NCBI GenBank assembly: GCA_035943995.1
Contig: DASZBS010000031.1
Span: forward strand, 1-64,000
From: Vulcanimicrobium sp035943995
Lineage (GTDB): Bacteria > Vulcanimicrobiota > Vulcanimicrobiia > Vulcanimicrobiales > Vulcanimicrobiaceae
DNA length: 64,000 nucleotides
Reading direction: 5' to 3'
The notes under the pieces were generated by a model. It made no database searches. It saw only the letters and a program-made list of their open reading frames with translations, and was not told where the DNA came from. This document shows, piece after piece, positions 7,302 to 15,802 of this stretch. Numbering within the stretch: position 1 is the first letter of the stretch; every line of letters begins with the position of its first letter. A program made the translations under genes and the position numbers.

Positions 7302-8315
7302 CTACTGGCGCGCGGCACCGAACGGGATGAGTCCCGTCGGCGTGCCCACGTTGCGAATGATCTCGTGCGCGCCGCCGTCGCGGCCGAAGGCGGAGATGAA
7401 GCCGTCGTCGCCCGCGCGGCAGGGCGCGTTCACGACGTAGATCCCACTAGCGCCGACGGCGAGCGCGACCGGCGTCCCCACGTCGGTGCGCATGCGCGCC
7501 GTCGGCTGCGCGTTGATGTCGTCGAAGACGTCCACCTCGACGTCCGGCAGGGTGCACGACGCGTGTCCGTTCGCGACCGCGAGCGCGCCGTCTGGGCCGG
7601 CGGCGACCGCGAGCAGTTGGCGGTTCGGAAAACGCAGCGTCGACTTGAGCTCGAGCGCCGTCGTGTAGACGCGCACCTCGCTGTTGCGCGTGTCGGTCAC
7701 GGCGAAGCGGTCGCCGGGCAGCGCGACGAGGCGGTCCGCGGCGATGACCATCTGGTGCCGCAAGCGGCCGTCGCGGTCGTAGATCCCGAGGCGGCCCGAT
7801 GTGATGACGACGATCGCGTCGGCGAAGCCGATCGCGTCGCGCGCGCCGACCGGCGCGATCGGCTGCCCGATCAGCGAACCGTGCAGGTCGTAGCGCCGCA
7901 GCAAGCTGCCGTCATAGGCGAGGAAACCGTCGTTGCTCGGCGCGATGAACGCGATCGGGAGCACGCCGAATTTCTTGACGGCCCGCGGGCTCAGGTCGCG
8001 CCCGATCGCTTCGACCGTCGCCGCGTTCGCATCGTAGTACGCGACGACCACGCTGCCGTCGGCCACCGCGCCGAGGATGCGGAATCCGCGCGCGAGCGTC
8101 CCCGCACCGGCGACTTTGCGCGCGTTGCCGTCGACGAACACGAGCACTTGCGGCGTCGCGACGAGCAGGGGCTCCGAGGCGGTAGCCGCGCTTGCCGGCG
8201 CACCCTTCGACAAGCTCAGGGTGACAATGGCGCTCACGGTGACACTGGCGATCACGGTGACACTGGCGATGAGGGTTGCGGCGACGCCGCGGAGCGCGCT
8301 CACGGGCAGTTCCAC
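7302..8315 (-). CDS. Secreted protein of unknown function, probable beta-propeller
   Basis: 337 residues. The N-terminus is a long hydrophobic signal or anchor region (about residues 10-30) in which a six-residue IASVTV unit is repeated; it then runs into VTLSLSKGAP, encoded by a palindromic repeat, and SAATA, a likely cleavage region. The mature part has regularly spaced strand-like segments such as GSVVVAYYD, NDGFLAYDG, DAIVVITSG and DGALAVANG, reminiscent of a beta-propeller or NHL-type protein, with Cys residues late in the sequence. No catalytic motif is seen. It overlaps the upstream gene by 16 bases and follows ftsW, so it is co-transcribed with division genes. A role in the envelope is plausible only from that context and the signal peptide. 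Confidence 0.75.
   Translation of the reverse strand: MELPVSALRGVAATLIASVTVIASVTVSAIVTLSLSKGAPASAATASEPLLVATPQVLVFVDGNARKVAGAGTLARGFRILGAVADGSVVVAYYDANAATVEAIGRDLSPRAVKKFGVLPIAFIAPSNDGFLAYDGSLLRRYDLHGSLIGQPIAPVGARDAIGFADAIVVITSGRLGIYDRDGRLRHQMVIAADRLVALPGDRFAVTDTRNSEVRVYTTALELKSTLRFPNRQLLAVAAGPDGALAVANGHASCTLPDVEVDVFDDINAQPTARMRTDVGTPVALAVGASGIYVVNAPCRAGDDGFISAFGRDGGAHEIIRNVGTPTGLIPFGAARQ
8201..8226 (-). repeat. Palindromic REP-like element, copy 1
   Basis: CACCCT and AGGGTG arms around TCGACAAGCTC, followed by ACA. It lies inside the coding sequence of the secreted protein at 7302-8315, encoding part of VTLSLSKGAP at residues 30-38. All six copies in the window have the same orientation. 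Confidence 0.9.
8217..8270 (-). repeat. Three 18-bp tandem units in a signal-peptide region
   Basis: Two identical units, CACGGTGACACTGGCGAT at 8235-8252 and 8253-8270, and a diverged one at 8217-8234 (15 of 18 matches). The diverged unit overlaps the AGGGTGACA end of REP copy 1, so the tandem array appears to have grown out of the palindrome. In the protein this doubles IASVTV in the hydrophobic leader. Confidence 0.85.
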
Positions 8316-9982
8316 GGTGGTGGCGTTTGGGGTTGGTCTGCGGTTAGGCCGTACTCTGCCGTGTAGTTGGAGCCGCCGTCGGTCATGTACTCGCCGGTCA
8401 CGGTGCGGTCTTCGTTCGGCGCCAGCGGAAACGCTCTCACCACGTAGCGCTGGTTGGGATCGGTCACCATCGGGACTTCCGTCGGGTTGAGGTCGCCGTC
8501 GAACCAGAAGGTCGACGTGAGCGCGCGGTTCAGTGCAACTTCGTACAGATACGCGGTTTGCGGCGTGTCGGTCGCGTTGACGAGGTGCAGCCGCACCGGG
8601 CGCACGATACCGTAGTCGCCGGGGAAGAAGCGCGGACCCGGGCGCAGGTTCGGGAACTCCGGCGTTCCTTCGACCGAGCCCAGGCCGATGTCGATGGACG
8701 GCTCCTCATCCGGCGAGCCGATGCGCACGTCGAGCGAGATCGGACGGATCGTTCCGAGCGCGAACTCGCCTTTGCGCCGCGAGCGGTCGGCCGGGGCTTC
8801 GGGATCGCCGGCGACGCTCAGCGGGTCGATGCCGTGGGCCGTCGAGACGACTTCGACGTCGACCGCACCGCCGTCGAGCACCGTGACGTCGTAGGCTGCC
8901 GCGATCAAGTCGCGCACGTGCATGTCGCTTTGCAGCGGCAGCACGAACGGGCGATCCGGTGCGACGGTCGCGACGACGCTCTCGCGGCGGCGCACTTCGC
9001 GCAGGTACTCGGCAGTTGCGCGGTGGCCGGTGCAGAGATATTTCGACGACGGCGGTGCGGACGCGCCGGTGAGCGCGACGTGTGCGGTCGTGTCGCGCGC
9101 GCGGAGCACGAGCGCGAAGCCGCGCGGCTCCGACATCGCGACGTGGTAGAGATAGATGCGCGCCGGGCGGCCCGGCGCCGCCGGCGTGACCGAACGGAAG
9201 AGCACGCCGTCGGCGGTGACGTACTCAGGGCTGTCGCTATAGAGCAGCGTCTGCGGTGCGAGCGGTGGCGGGAGGCCGTCGATCTGCAGGTGCACGGTCG
9301 CTTTCGACGTGACGTTGACGAACGCGCCCCTGCCGTCGAGCGTGACTTGCACCGGTATCGTGGCAGCTTGCACGGTATGCCCCGGCTGCAGGGATACCGG
9401 CACCGATGGGATCCGTACGTCGACGAACGGCTGCAGCGTTGCGCGCTGTGCGATCGCGTCCCGCACGCGCGTGGCGAGGAAGAACGGCGTCACGTTGCCG
9501 GCGAGCTCGACGTTCACGTCGGCTGGCACGGTACCGGCCGGCGGTGCGACGAGCACCGCGGTGGTGGCCGTGGCGCCGTTCGCATCGATAAGGCTGACCG
9601 TTCCGGTGCCGCGCGCGACGCCCGTCAGCGACAGCGTTCGCGACGTGGCGTCGTAGTTCGCGGAGACGCCGGGGAACGTCGACACGACCCTGATAGGGCG
9701 GTGCGCGACGCCGTATGCGTGTGTCTTTTCGGTGGTTCCCGGGACGATGCCGATGTGCGAGCGGTCCAGTTGGAACGGCACGGGTGTCGGTGCGGGTATC
9801 GGTTCGGCGATGTTGTCCGGTAACGGTGACGATGACGGGTGCGGTACCGGCGGCGCTGTTGCCGCTAGGGCCGATCGTGGCGCACCCTTCGACAGGCTCA
9901 GGGTGACAATGGCGCTCACGGTGACAAGTACGAGCGCGAGACGTGCGATTAGTACGAGCGCGAGACGTGGGGGCGTGAGCAC
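8300..9982 (-). CDS. Large secreted protein of unknown function in the dcw cluster
   Basis: 560 residues. It starts at GTG 9982, one base after the ftsW stop. A hydrophobic leader (residues 4-25, containing a tandem RLALVLIA/RLALVLVT duplication) is followed by VTLSLSKGAP from REP copy 2 and a Pro/Ser-rich linker at about 40-70. The mature region is rich in strands and Val/Thr. It includes an Ig-like stretch at about 80-150 (THAYGVAHRPIRVVST, SRTLSLTGVARGTGTVSLID) and later a region with FALVLRARDTTAHVAL. The C-terminus contains a single Cys. I recognise no enzyme family. Position and export suggest a periplasmic or surface protein expressed with the division machinery, but its function is unknown. 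Confidence 0.75.
   Translation of the reverse strand: MLTPPRLALVLIARLALVLVTVSAIVTLSLSKGAPRSALAATAPPVPHPSSSPLPDNIAEPIPAPTPVPFQLDRSHIGIVPGTTEKTHAYGVAHRPIRVVSTFPGVSANYDATSRTLSLTGVARGTGTVSLIDANGATATTAVLVAPPAGTVPADVNVELAGNVTPFFLATRVRDAIAQRATLQPFVDVRIPSVPVSLQPGHTVQAATIPVQVTLDGRGAFVNVTSKATVHLQIDGLPPPLAPQTLLYSDSPEYVTADGVLFRSVTPAAPGRPARIYLYHVAMSEPRGFALVLRARDTTAHVALTGASAPPSSKYLCTGHRATAEYLREVRRRESVVATVAPDRPFVLPLQSDMHVRDLIAAAYDVTVLDGGAVDVEVVSTAHGIDPLSVAGDPEAPADRSRRKGEFALGTIRPISLDVRIGSPDEEPSIDIGLGSVEGTPEFPNLRPGPRFFPGDYGIVRPVRLHLVNATDTPQTAYLYEVALNRALTSTFWFDGDLNPTEVPMVTDPNQRYVVRAFPLAPNEDRTVTGEYMTDGGSNYTAEYGLTADQPQTPPPWNCP
9883..9908 (-). repeat. Palindromic REP-like element, copy 2
   Basis: CACCCT...AGGGTGACA with CAGGCTC in the centre. 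It lies in codons 25-33 of the large secreted protein. The flank after it, GTGACAATGGCGCTCACGG, is identical to the flank of copy 1, so the two neighbours share a duplicated segment. Confidence 0.9.
9927..9969 (-). repeat. 19-bp direct repeat in a signal-peptide region
   Basis: AGTACGAGCGCGAGACGTG occurs at 9927-9945 and 9951-9969, with a period of 24 bases (8 codons). It duplicates the RLALVL stretch of the leader of the 560-residue secreted protein. Confidence 0.85.
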
Positions 9983-9983
9983 C

Positions 9984-11189
9984 TTACGATGTTCGATGCC
10001 TTCCCACGTTGGCGATCAGGCCGACCGCGATCAGCGACACGATCAGCGCTGAGCCGCCGAACGAGATGAACGGGAGTGGGACGCCCGTTACCGGCCATGA
10101 TGCCGTGACGACGCCGATGTTGACGAAGGCTTGGATCACGATCAGGAACGTGCAGCCCATCGCGAGCAGCATGCCGAAGCGGTCGGGGGCGCGCAGCGCG
10201 ACCATCACCGCGCGGATCGCGAATAGCACGAACAGCGCCAGCACGCCGAGTGCGCCTAGGATGCCCAGCTCTTCGCCGATCACCGCGAAGATGAAGTCGG
10301 TGTGCGCTTCGGGGAGGTAGAAATATTTCTGGCGCGATGCGCCCAGGCCCAGGCCCAGGATGCCGCCGCTGCCTAGCGCGAGCAGGGACTGCACGATATG
10401 GAAGCCGGTGTTCTGCGGATCTTTCCAGGGGTGCAGGAACGCAAAGATGCGTGCCCGCTTGTACGACGACGAGCCGATCGCGATCAGCGCGCCCGGCAGC
10501 ATCACGAGCACGCACATGATCAGGTGCTCGACGCGCGCACCCGCCGTGAACAACAGCGCAAACGCGGTGAAGATGTAGAGCGATGCCGTGCCCATGTCGG
10601 GCTCGAACAGCACCGGAGCCGCCAGCAGCAGCGTGATGAATAGCGCGGGGCCGACGCCTTTCGAGAGCGAGCGAATCCCTTCGCCCAGCGACGACAGCTT
10701 CGCCGCGAGGAACAGCACCAGCGCGAGCTTGCCGAACTCCGACGGCTGGAACGAGAGCGCGCGCATGCCCAGCCAGCGGCGCGCGCCGCCCGTCGCGTAG
10801 CCGACGTGCGGGATCAGCGTCAGCACGAGCATCACGAACGCGAATAGCACGACGCCCGGCGCGATCTTGCGCAGCTTGTGATAGTCGACGCGGTACGCCG
10901 CGTACGCGAACACCAAGCCGATCACCAGGTACACCGCTTGGCGCTTGAGGTAGTGCGCGGTGTCGTGATACGCCGAGTACGCGATCGCGCTCGACGAGCT
11001 GAACACCATCACCAGGCCGAGCGCGACCAGGAACGCCACCGGAGCGAGGAGCAGGGGGTCGGGCGGTTTGAGCGGCGTGCGCTGGCGCGGTCGTGGCGCA
11101 CCCTTCGACGAGCTCAGGGTGACATTGCTCGGGGACGTTGCGGTACGATGGGCGTACGTGCCGCGGTTAGGGTGCATTGCGTGGCGCAC
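9984..11189 (-). CDS. ftsW: Lipid II glycosyltransferase FtsW
   Basis: 401 residues. FtsW is the SEDS-family polymerase that works with FtsI in septal wall synthesis at the membrane. About ten hydrophobic helices are visible. Family motifs include FSSSSAIAYS, GARRWLGM, SFQPSEFGKLA, FEPDMGTA, the FLPEAHTDFIFAVIGEELG loop and PFISFGGSALI near the C-terminus. The N-terminal tail contains VTLSSSKGAP at residues 22-30 from REP copy 3. The GTG start at 11189 itself lies inside REP variant copy 4; an ATG at 11177 four codons later is an equally plausible start. murD lies immediately upstream, so the genes form one operon. Confidence 0.93.
   Translation of the reverse strand: MRHAMHPNRGTYAHRTATSPSNVTLSSSKGAPRPRQRTPLKPPDPLLLAPVAFLVALGLVMVFSSSSAIAYSAYHDTAHYLKRQAVYLVIGLVFAYAAYRVDYHKLRKIAPGVVLFAFVMLVLTLIPHVGYATGGARRWLGMRALSFQPSEFGKLALVLFLAAKLSSLGEGIRSLSKGVGPALFITLLLAAPVLFEPDMGTASLYIFTAFALLFTAGARVEHLIMCVLVMLPGALIAIGSSSYKRARIFAFLHPWKDPQNTGFHIVQSLLALGSGGILGLGLGASRQKYFYLPEAHTDFIFAVIGEELGILGALGVLALFVLFAIRAVMVALRAPDRFGMLLAMGCTFLIVIQAFVNIGVVTASWPVTGVPLPFISFGGSALIVSLIAVGLIANVGRHRTS
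11099..11124 (-). repeat. Palindromic REP-like element, copy 3
   Basis: CACCCT...AGGGTGACA with GACGAGCTC in the centre, inside the coding sequence for the cytoplasmic N-terminal tail of FtsW (residues 22-30). Confidence 0.9.
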
Positions 11190-11224
11190 CCTTCCCCTGA
11201 GCCTGTCGCAGGGTCAGGGTGACA
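11187..11224 (-). repeat. Variant palindromic element, copy 4, at the ftsW start
   Basis: A longer relative (38 bases): CACCCT, then an internal CCCTGAGCCTGTCGCAGGG hairpin, then AGGGTGACA. It fills most of the 44-base gap between murD and ftsW and contains the GTG start codon and the purine-rich AGGGGAAGG that could serve as ribosome-binding site. Confidence 0.85.
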
Positions 11225-11233
11225 TCGGACCGA

Positions 11234-12643
11234 TTAGCGTGCACCGGCCACCGGGTGTTGGAGGGCGTGGACGGAGTTCGCGAATTCGTCGCCGCGGTGT
11301 TCGGCTGAGCGGAACATGTCGAAGGAGGCGCAGCCTGGTGAGAGGAGCACCACGTCGCCCGGCTCGGCGAGGTCGCGGGCGCGGCGGACCGCGTCTTCCA
11401 TCGACGATGCCAGCTCGACTTTTGCGCGCTTGACCACGCTTGCGATCTCTTCCGCCGTTTCGCCGATGAGGACGACCGCTTTCGCGCGCGACGACAGCAC
11501 CTTGCCGAGCTCGGCGAAGTCGGTGCCTTTCGATTTGCCGCCAGCGATCAGCACGATGGGGCGGTCGAACGCGCGCATCGCGGCGATCACCGAGCCCGGG
11601 TTCGTCGCCTTCGAGTCGTCGACGTAGCGCACGTCTTCGATCTCCGCGACCGGCTGCAGGCGGTGGGCGAGCGGGCGGAAGTTGCGCACGCCTTCGCGGA
11701 TCGCTTCGACCGGCAGGCCGGCGGCGAGCGCGACCAGCACCGCGCCCATCACGTTCTCGACGTTGTGGCGGCCCAGCAGCGGGATCTCGTTCGTGCGGAG
11801 GATGTCGATCGGGCGCGGGTCGCCGGTCGGCGGGGCGTACACGATCTGCTCGCCGCGCAGGTACAGCGTGGTGTTGCGGTGCGGTTCGCTCGCGAACCAC
11901 AGCGCGCGCGTCTTGATGCGGTTGTTGTCCTCGCCGGGGGCCGACGCGACGATCGGGTCGTCCAAATTTCCCACGAACGTGTCGCCCGGGCCCTGGTTGG
12001 TGAAGATGCGCATCTTCGCTTCCGCGTACTCTTCCATCGACGGGTAGCGGTCGAGATGGTCCGGCGTGACGTTCAGGATTAGCGAGATCTTCGGCTTGAA
12101 CGAGCGGATGGACTCGAGCTGGAACGACGACACCTCGGCGATCACCCAGTCGTCGGCCTTCGCGTCGGCCGTCTCGCGGATGAGCGCGTTGCCGATGTTG
12201 CCGCCCACGTGTACCGTCTTGCCGGCGGCGGCGAACAGCGCGCCGATCAGCGCGGTCGTCGTCGTCTTGCCTTTGGTGCCGGTCACCGCGACGATCGGCG
12301 CCGCGCAGATGCGGTACGCGACTTCCACCTCGCTGAACACCGGGATGCCCTTGCGCTGCACGCGCATCACCAGCGGGTTGTTGAGCGGGATGCCGGGCGA
12401 GAGCACCGCGACGGTGACGTGCTCGAGCGCGGCGTCGAGCTCGTCGGGCGGGATGAAGCGCACGTTCGCGGCGCGCAGCTCGTCGAGCGCGTCCGCGAGC
12501 TCGCCGGGCGGCGCTTCGTCGGTTGCTACCACGGAGCCCAGCCGCGTGCGCAAGACTTCGACGCTCGCGCGGCCGCTGCGGCCGAGGCCGATGACGAGGG
12601 CGTGGTCGGTGCGGTCGAAACGGCCGCTGGTGGATTCGATCAT
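11234..12643 (-). CDS. murD: UDP-N-acetylmuramoyl-L-alanine--D-glutamate ligase
   Basis: 469 residues. MurD adds D-Glu to UDP-MurNAc-L-Ala. The N-terminal domain carries ALVIGLGRSGRASVEVL. The P-loop is VTGTKGKTTTTALIG near residue 117, followed by NIGNALI, EVSSFQLE and NVTPDHLDRY, the classical MurD signatures. The C-terminal domain shows YVDDSKATNPGSVIAAM, IAGGKSKGTDF and LLSPGCASFDMF. The ATG at 12643 lies in an ATGA overlap with the mraY stop. Length and motifs are ordinary. The gene is followed by a 44-base gap filled by a palindromic element before ftsW. Confidence 0.96.
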   Translation of the reverse strand: MIESTSGRFDRTDHALVIGLGRSGRASVEVLRTRLGSVVATDEAPPGELADALDELRAANVRFIPPDELDAALEHVTVAVLSPGIPLNNPLVMRVQRKGIPVFSEVEVAYRICAAPIVAVTGTKGKTTTTALIGALFAAAGKTVHVGGNIGNALIRETADAKADDWVIAEVSSFQLESIRSFKPKISLILNVTPDHLDRYPSMEEYAEAKMRIFTNQGPGDTFVGNLDDPIVASAPGEDNNRIKTRALWFASEPHRNTTLYLRGEQIVYAPPTGDPRPIDILRTNEIPLLGRHNVENVMGAVLVALAAGLPVEAIREGVRNFRPLAHRLQPVAEIEDVRYVDDSKATNPGSVIAAMRAFDRPIVLIAGGKSKGTDFAELGKVLSSRAKAVVLIGETAEEIASVVKRAKVELASSMEDAVRRARDLAEPGDVVLLSPGCASFDMFRSAEHRGDEFANSVHALQHPVAGAR

Positions 12644-13665
12644 GATGCAGTGCGCGATATCAGGGCGAGGCCCAGCACGGAGAGAACGAGAGAAGCGATC
12701 CAGAAGCGCGTCGTGACGACCGTCTCGGGCCAGCCGCCAAGCTCGAAGTGGTGGTGGAGCGGACTCATCCGGAACACCCGCCGGCGCGTCGTCTTGAACG
12801 ATGCGACTTGGATGATGACGCTCAGGGTTTCAGCGGCGAACACGCCGCCGATGATCAGCAAGAATAACTGCGTGCCGGTGAGGATTGCAACACCCGCCAG
12901 CGCGGCGCCCAGCGCGAGCGATCCCGTGTCGCCCATGAACACGCGTGCCGGATGGCGGTTGTAGAGCAAGAAACCGAGCACCGCGCCCGCCGTCGCCGCG
13001 GCGAACAGCGGCACACCGAACGGCGCGCCCGCGTATTGCGACGCGCACGTGAACACGAGCAGCGGCGGCAGCACCGTGCCGCTCGCGAGGCCGTCGAGGC
13101 CGTCGGTGAGGTTGACCGCGTGCGTCGTCGCGAGCACGACGCACACCGACAGCCCGTACCACAGCCACGGCGACACGGCGCCGATCCCCAGCAGCACCGT
13201 CTGGTGCGGTCCGGCGACAAGCAGGAACACGACGGCGGCGACGGCGGTCAGCGCGAACTTCTCTCGCGCGCGCAACCCGCTGTTCTTGCCCTTGCGGATC
13301 TTCGCGATGTCGTCGACCGCCCCGATCGCCATGCACGCGAACACGAGCACGGCAAGCGCCAGCGTGGTGCGCGACGGCACGAGCAGCAGCGCGACCACCG
13401 GCGCGATGCCGAACAGCAGGCCGCCCATCGTCGGCGTTCCCGTCTTGACCTGATGCGTCTGCGGCGCGTCCTCGTACGCGGTCTGCCGCGCCGCCGCGCG
13501 TTTGAGGCGCTCGATGAGCGGGCGGCCGAGCAGCGCGGCGAGTGCGAACGCCGGGATGCCCGCGACGAGCAGCGCGATCGCCAGCACGCCCAGGCCGAAC
13601 GGCCAGTGCAGCAGCGTGTAGAGCGGCAGCACGTACCACGGGAAGTCGATGCCGATGTCGCTCAC
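12640..13665 (-). CDS. mraY: Phospho-MurNAc-pentapeptide transferase (lipid I synthase)
   Basis: 341 residues, a polytopic membrane enzyme that transfers phospho-MurNAc-pentapeptide to undecaprenyl phosphate. About ten hydrophobic helices are present. Signatures are TPTMGGLLFG, GAVDDIAKIRKGKNSGL, the Asp-rich NLTDGLDGLASG, FMGDTGSLALG and MSPLHHHFELGGW, in the expected order. The GTG at 13665 makes a GTGA overlap with the stop of the upstream CofE-like gene; the longer open frame upstream is that gene read in another frame. It is coupled to murD downstream by an ATGA overlap. Confidence 0.96.
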   Translation of the reverse strand: MSDIGIDFPWYVLPLYTLLHWPFGLGVLAIALLVAGIPAFALAALLGRPLIERLKRAAARQTAYEDAPQTHQVKTGTPTMGGLLFGIAPVVALLLVPSRTTLALAVLVFACMAIGAVDDIAKIRKGKNSGLRAREKFALTAVAAVVFLLVAGPHQTVLLGIGAVSPWLWYGLSVCVVLATTHAVNLTDGLDGLASGTVLPPLLVFTCASQYAGAPFGVPLFAAATAGAVLGFLLYNRHPARVFMGDTGSLALGAALAGVAILTGTQLFLLIIGGVFAAETLSVIIQVASFKTTRRRVFRMSPLHHHFELGGWPETVVTTRFWIASLVLSVLGLALISRTAS

Positions 13666-14357
13666 GGCGTCACCAGCGGATGCGGGCCCGTGCCGCGCCA
13701 AGCGAGCACGACGACCGGCGTCTGCTCGTCGCCGTTGCCGTGCGGGTTGCCGACCAGCGCGCGCTCGACCGCCTCGCGGTTCGCGTGCGGCGACGCGCCG
13801 AGCGCCTTGGCTTTGCGCAGGTCGTTCGCGTCGACGATCGCGACGTGCACGCCCAGCGCGTCCGCGAGCTCCGCCGACACGCCGTCGGGGTCGGCCGGGC
13901 CGAGCACGATCGCGCGCTCGTACGGCGCCAGCGTGCCGGTGTAACCGTCGATCGCGGCGATCTCTTCGCCGAGGATCTCGTAGAACGCGCCGCGCTTGCC
14001 GCGCAGGCGGCCGAGCACGTGCGCGAGCGCGGCCCACAGCACGCGGCGCGGGCCGGCTTGGTCGATCACGAGCTGCAGCGACTCCGGCTGGCTCACCGTC
14101 GCCATCGCGCCCGCGCGGCGCGACATCATCAGCGCGAGCCGCGACGGCCGGATGAACTCGGCGGGGATGAAGCGCGACTGCGCGATCGCGACCGCGGTCT
14201 CCGCGATCACGACGACGTCGCCCGGGCGCGCGATCCCGCGCACCGCGTCGCCGACGACGGTCGCGAGGTCGTCGCCCGGCGCGATCAAGCGCGTGCGCAC
14301 CGGGATCGCGACGAGGCCTTCGGGCAGACCGCTCTCGCGGATCGCGAGCGGGATCAT
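13662..14357 (-). CDS. CofE-like (coenzyme F420:L-glutamate ligase family) protein
   Basis: 231 residues. It resembles the CofE/FbiB N-terminal ligase family, which in F420 producers adds Glu to F420-0 with GTP. Visible landmarks are IPVRTRLIAPGDDL near residue 20, RPGDVVVIAETAVAIAQSR near 45, and VDANDLRKAKALG towards the C-terminus, which matches the conserved ND pocket of the family. No other F420 genes are seen here. It sits between murF and mraY, with ATGA/GTGA overlaps on both sides, so it is expressed with precursor synthesis. The family catalyses amide-bond formation to glutamate, so an amino-acid ligation in wall or cofactor metabolism is possible, but its substrate is unknown. F420 synthesis is only one option. 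Confidence 0.78.
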   Translation of the reverse strand: MIPLAIRESGLPEGLVAIPVRTRLIAPGDDLATVVGDAVRGIARPGDVVVIAETAVAIAQSRFIPAEFIRPSRLALMMSRRAGAMATVSQPESLQLVIDQAGPRRVLWAALAHVLGRLRGKRGAFYEILGEEIAAIDGYTGTLAPYERAIVLGPADPDGVSAELADALGVHVAIVDANDLRKAKALGASPHANREAVERALVGNPHGNGDEQTPVVVLAWRGTGPHPLVTP

Positions 14358-15802
14358 GACGCAAACACCTCCGCGCCCAGCGCTTCGGCGATCTGCTCCA
14401 TCTTGTACTTGCGCGAGCCCTTGAGCAGGATCGCGTCGCCGCGCCGCACGTTGGCGCGCAGCCACGCGATCGCTTCGTCGTTGGAGTCGTAGCGCACGGC
14501 GGCGCCGCCCTTCGATGCGACGCCGCGCGCGGTGTCGGCGGCGAACGTGCCGCCCGCGAGCACGACGTCCGCGCGCGTCGCCGCGATCTCGCCGATTTTT
14601 TCGTGCATCGACGGGGCGTCGTCGCCCAGCTCCGCCATGCTGCCCAGCACCGCGATGCGCCGCTCCGCTTCTTCGCGGCCGAACGTGGCCAGCGTCGCGA
14701 GCGTGCCGGACAGCGAGGCGTTGTACGCGTCGAAAACCAGGCGCACGTCGTCGGCGAGCTCGACGATCTCGTAGCGGCCGTGCGGCAGCCTCACGCTCGC
14801 GACCGCGGCGGCGAGCGCTTCGGGCGTCGCGCCGCACAAGAGCGCCGCGGCGAACGCGCCGGCGAGGTTGCGGCGGTTGTGGTCGCCGGGGAAGCCGATC
14901 GCGATGTGGTGCGTCTCGGTGGCACCGTCCTCCGCGATCGTCCACGCGGCGTCCGGTTCGATCACCACCGCGCGCTGGCCGTGCGGCGGGCGCTCCGCGT
15001 CGATCCCGTACCACGTGGGCGGCACGGCGAGCGATTCGGCGCGATCGCGCGACACCGCGTCGTCGAGGTTGAGCACCGCACGGCGCGCGCCCGACGGGAC
15101 CGCCCACTTCGTTTCGGCGATCCGCTCTCGCGAGCCCATGATCTCGAGGTGCGCTTCGCCTGCGTTGGTCAGTACGCCGACGTCGGGACGTGCGGCGGCG
15201 ACGAGCACGTCGAGATCGCGGTACTTGCGTGCGCCCATCTCGACGATCGCGACGCGCTCGTCGCCGTCGTCGAGGCCGCACAGGAACTTCGCGACGCCGA
15301 CCTCGTTGTTCTCGTTCTCCGGCGTCGCGGTGACGGCGATACCCGCGCCGCGCAGCAGTGCGAGGAGGAACTGTTTGGTGGTGGTCTTGCCGGTGCTGCC
15401 CGTGACGGCGACGACCGGGCCGCGCACGCGCGCGCGCGCCAAACCGCCGAGGTGCAGGTACGCCTGCAAGGTGTCCGGCACGACGAGGACCGCGTGGCGC
15501 TTCGACCACGCTTCGACTTGCTCGGGGGGGCGGCAGGTGGCGCACCCTTCGACAGGCTCAGGGTGACATTGGGGTTGGTCAGGGTGACACGTACCTTGGT
15601 CGATGATTGCGCAGACTGCGCCGCGGGCGAAGGCTTGGTCGACGTAGTCGTGGCCGTCGAAGTTTTCGCCGCGTAATGCGAGGAACGTCGCGCCGCGCTC
15701 GATCGCGCGCGTGTCCGTTTGGATCAGGAGCGACTCCGGCATGTGCTCGCCGAGCACGCGCGCGTGCGTCGCCTCGATCGCGTCGCGCGTCGGTAGTCTC
15801 AT
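14354..15802 (-). CDS. murF: UDP-MurNAc-tripeptide--D-Ala-D-Ala ligase
   Basis: 482 residues. MurF adds the D-Ala-D-Ala made by Ddl. The P-loop is VTGSTGKTTTKQFL at about residue 135, followed by TPENENNEVGV, EMGARKYRDLD and TNAGEAHLE, all MurF-specific. The C-terminal domain includes VFDAYNASLSGT, LGSMAELGDDA and LKGSRKYKMEQI. Domain 1 contains an insertion at residues 78-87 (CHPEPVEGCA), encoded by REP copy 5, in the loop between AVCAIIDQ and HAVLVVPDT. MurE has a palindrome insertion in the matching loop. It is coupled to murE and to the CofE-like gene by ATGA overlaps. Confidence 0.95.
   Translation of the reverse strand: MRLPTRDAIEATHARVLGEHMPESLLIQTDTRAIERGATFLALRGENFDGHDYVDQAFARGAVCAIIDQGTCHPDQPQCHPEPVEGCATCRPPEQVEAWSKRHAVLVVPDTLQAYLHLGGLARARVRGPVVAVTGSTGKTTTKQFLLALLRGAGIAVTATPENENNEVGVAKFLCGLDDGDERVAIVEMGARKYRDLDVLVAAARPDVGVLTNAGEAHLEIMGSRERIAETKWAVPSGARRAVLNLDDAVSRDRAESLAVPPTWYGIDAERPPHGQRAVVIEPDAAWTIAEDGATETHHIAIGFPGDHNRRNLAGAFAAALLCGATPEALAAAVASVRLPHGRYEIVELADDVRLVFDAYNASLSGTLATLATFGREEAERRIAVLGSMAELGDDAPSMHEKIGEIAATRADVVLAGGTFAADTARGVASKGGAAVRYDSNDEAIAWLRANVRRGDAILLKGSRKYKMEQIAEALGAEVFAS
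15543..15568 (-). repeat. Palindromic REP-like element, copy 5, inside murF
   Basis: CACCCT...AGGGTGACA. It is read in a different frame from the copies in the secreted proteins, FtsW and MurE (HPEPVEGCA instead of VTLSLSKGA), so insertion need not preserve one peptide. A partial TCAGGGTGACAC follows at about 15579-15590. Confidence 0.9.
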
